A stretch of 64,000 nucleotides of DNA from contig CAJJDN010000122.1 of the NCBI GenBank assembly GCA_905182985.1, positions 64,746-128,745 on the forward strand. Reading direction: 5' to 3'. Shown here piece by piece: positions 63,154 to 64,000 of this stretch. Position 1 is the first letter of the stretch; each line of letters begins with the position of its first letter. This DNA comes from Paramecium sonneborni (taxonomy: Eukaryota > Ciliophora > Oligohymenophorea > Peniculida > Parameciidae). The notes beneath the pieces are model-generated. The model worked only from the letters and a program-made list of their open reading frames with translations, had not been told where the DNA came from and made no database searches. Made by a program: the position numbers and the translations under genes.

Positions 63154-63589
63154 GCTTTTTAAGGTTTAAAACTGTTAAAATATATAAAATAGAAAGAAGC
63201 CAAAAAAGTTAATAAAGGATATTAAATACTTTAAAAAATATATTTTAAAAGATTAGTTGAAGGAATAAGAAGTATGAAACATTTATTATAACCTCGATTG
63301 AAAAAAGTTAAAATATAACTTTTCAAATTATCATTAAAAGAAGCTCCTTTTTAAAAGAGTTAGTAAACAATAAAATTTAGAAATTATAATGATGAAAATA
63401 ATGAAAATCTAAAATTATGTAGTGCCTTTTAGTTTTGATTTAATATTAATATGATTTTATAAATTAAATTAAATTAACTCATAATGTAAATTATTTTGAT
63501 GATTAGAATAAATAATAATGATTTCTTATTTATTGGTGTTGAATAAGGTTTAATTTGATAAATATATATTTGTATTATTGCATAATTAT

Positions 63590-63610
63590 CGAAAGACCCC
63601 CTCGAAAGAG
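63590..63610 (+). promoter_or_regulatory. GC-rich block before the right-hand gene copy
   Basis: Identical core to 4228-4248: a C5 run flanked by CGAAAG repeats, about 55 bp before the start at 63664. Confidence 0.35.
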
Positions 63611-63663
63611 TAATCGAATTAGTTAGAGAATAAAAGCAAAATCATAATCAGACATTAAATAAA

Positions 63664-64000
63664 ATGAATAATGAATTTGATTCAGATGAATCTATAAATT
63701 CAGATGAAGCCATTAAAACAATAGATTTTAAATACTTGACTCCAAATTTTCACCATGAATTAGATGATAAAGGTACTTCATTATATAAAAGAATGAATGG
63801 CATAAATACATTGATGTGTAAATTTAAAGATGTGCTTATATGTAAAGATGATACTTATTTATAATCGAATAGGGTTAAGTCTACAAATTAAGTATCGACC
63901 TCAAATATGTAAACTCAAAGTAGACAATAACTTAATCATACATTAGAAAATCTAAAATAGACTGAAATTCATTTATCTAACTCTAGAAGAAGATATAATT
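63664..64000 (+). CDS. Small basic protein gene, right-hand copy (3' truncated by window)
   Basis: Near-identical to the gene at 3393-4172. The first 66 residues differ at two positions (Val to Leu, Glu to Asp), and the frame then stays open through Gln codons to the window end (112 codons). Unlike its LRR neighbour this copy shows no break in the visible part, so it may be a working duplicate. Confidence 0.7.

Larger units (their letters stand above)
61941..63438 (+). pseudogene. Truncated, disrupted LRR-protein gene copy (second)
   Basis: Aligns with 4412-5746 of the left gene to the same C-terminal TGA (63438). Differences: TGA for TTA at 61976-61978, a 12-nt in-frame deletion, a 188-bp IES-like insertion (62630-62817), and a changed C-terminus. 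The 5' third, including the LRRs, is missing. It cannot make the full protein. Confidence 0.85.
61941..64000. repeat. Right arm of the long inverted repeat
   Basis: Reverse-complement match to 3836-5746 with scattered substitutions and the IES insertion. It runs off the window end, so the repeat is longer than seen. Confidence 0.9.

Overview
This window is ciliate macronuclear DNA, almost certainly from Paramecium. It is extremely AT-rich. Long reading frames appear only if TAA and TAG are read as glutamine and TGA is the only stop. Genes are packed tightly on both strands. Introns are tiny, about 19-35 nt, and usually run from GTA to TAG. I found genes by reading all frames with this code and splicing the small introns by eye. 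A standard-code view sees only fragments and often picks the wrong frame.

Layout. 0.25-1.2 kb: an HSF-type transcription factor and tRNA-Arg(UCU). 1.2-6.2 kb: minus-strand genes for a coiled-coil protein, a small basic protein and a leucine-rich-repeat protein, disturbed by an N-joined duplication. 6.3-8.8 kb: an ankyrin protein. 8.8-12.7 kb: a membrane sensor-like protein, a polyglutamine protein and a short protein. 12.8-16.3 kb: a gene-poor stretch with one probable TIM44-like gene and several coding-like relics. 16.3-16.8 kb: ribosomal protein eS25. 17.6-19.5 kb: a degenerate cytosolic carboxypeptidase. 20-22.5 kb: an AGC kinase with an N-joined duplicate. 22.6-30 kb: a lipid-anchor candidate, exonuclease EXO1, a RING protein and two unknowns. 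30.4-33.3 kb: a conserved protein of unknown role with an N-joined duplicate. 33.5-35.1 kb: a CDPK-like pseudokinase. 35.3-43.3 kb: a giant ubiquitin protease (2650 aa). 43.5-50.7 kb: a four-domain cation channel (2379 aa). 50.8-54.7 kb: an ABCC transporter (1256 aa). 54.8-59.8 kb: a zinc finger protein, a HEAT-like protein, mitochondrial ribosomal protein L46 and a coiled-coil protein. 60.7-64 kb: a diverged inverted copy of the 3.8-5.7 kb region.

The main oddity is structural. The right end is an inverted copy of the left end. It carries a 188-bp TA-bounded insertion whose removal restores the left-copy sequence exactly, which is what an unexcised internal eliminated sequence (IES) looks like. 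It also has an in-frame TGA. Separately, four single-N positions (2959, 21186, 31502, 61940) each join two direct copies of 1.07-1.22 kb, which looks like unmerged contig overlaps.

Most genes are unrelated housekeeping, signalling and transport genes, with no operon logic. EXO1 and the TRAIP-like RING protein are both DNA-damage-type genes and are near neighbours; a GC-rich E2F-like motif precedes EXO1. I see no CRISPR array, prophage or autonomous transposon.
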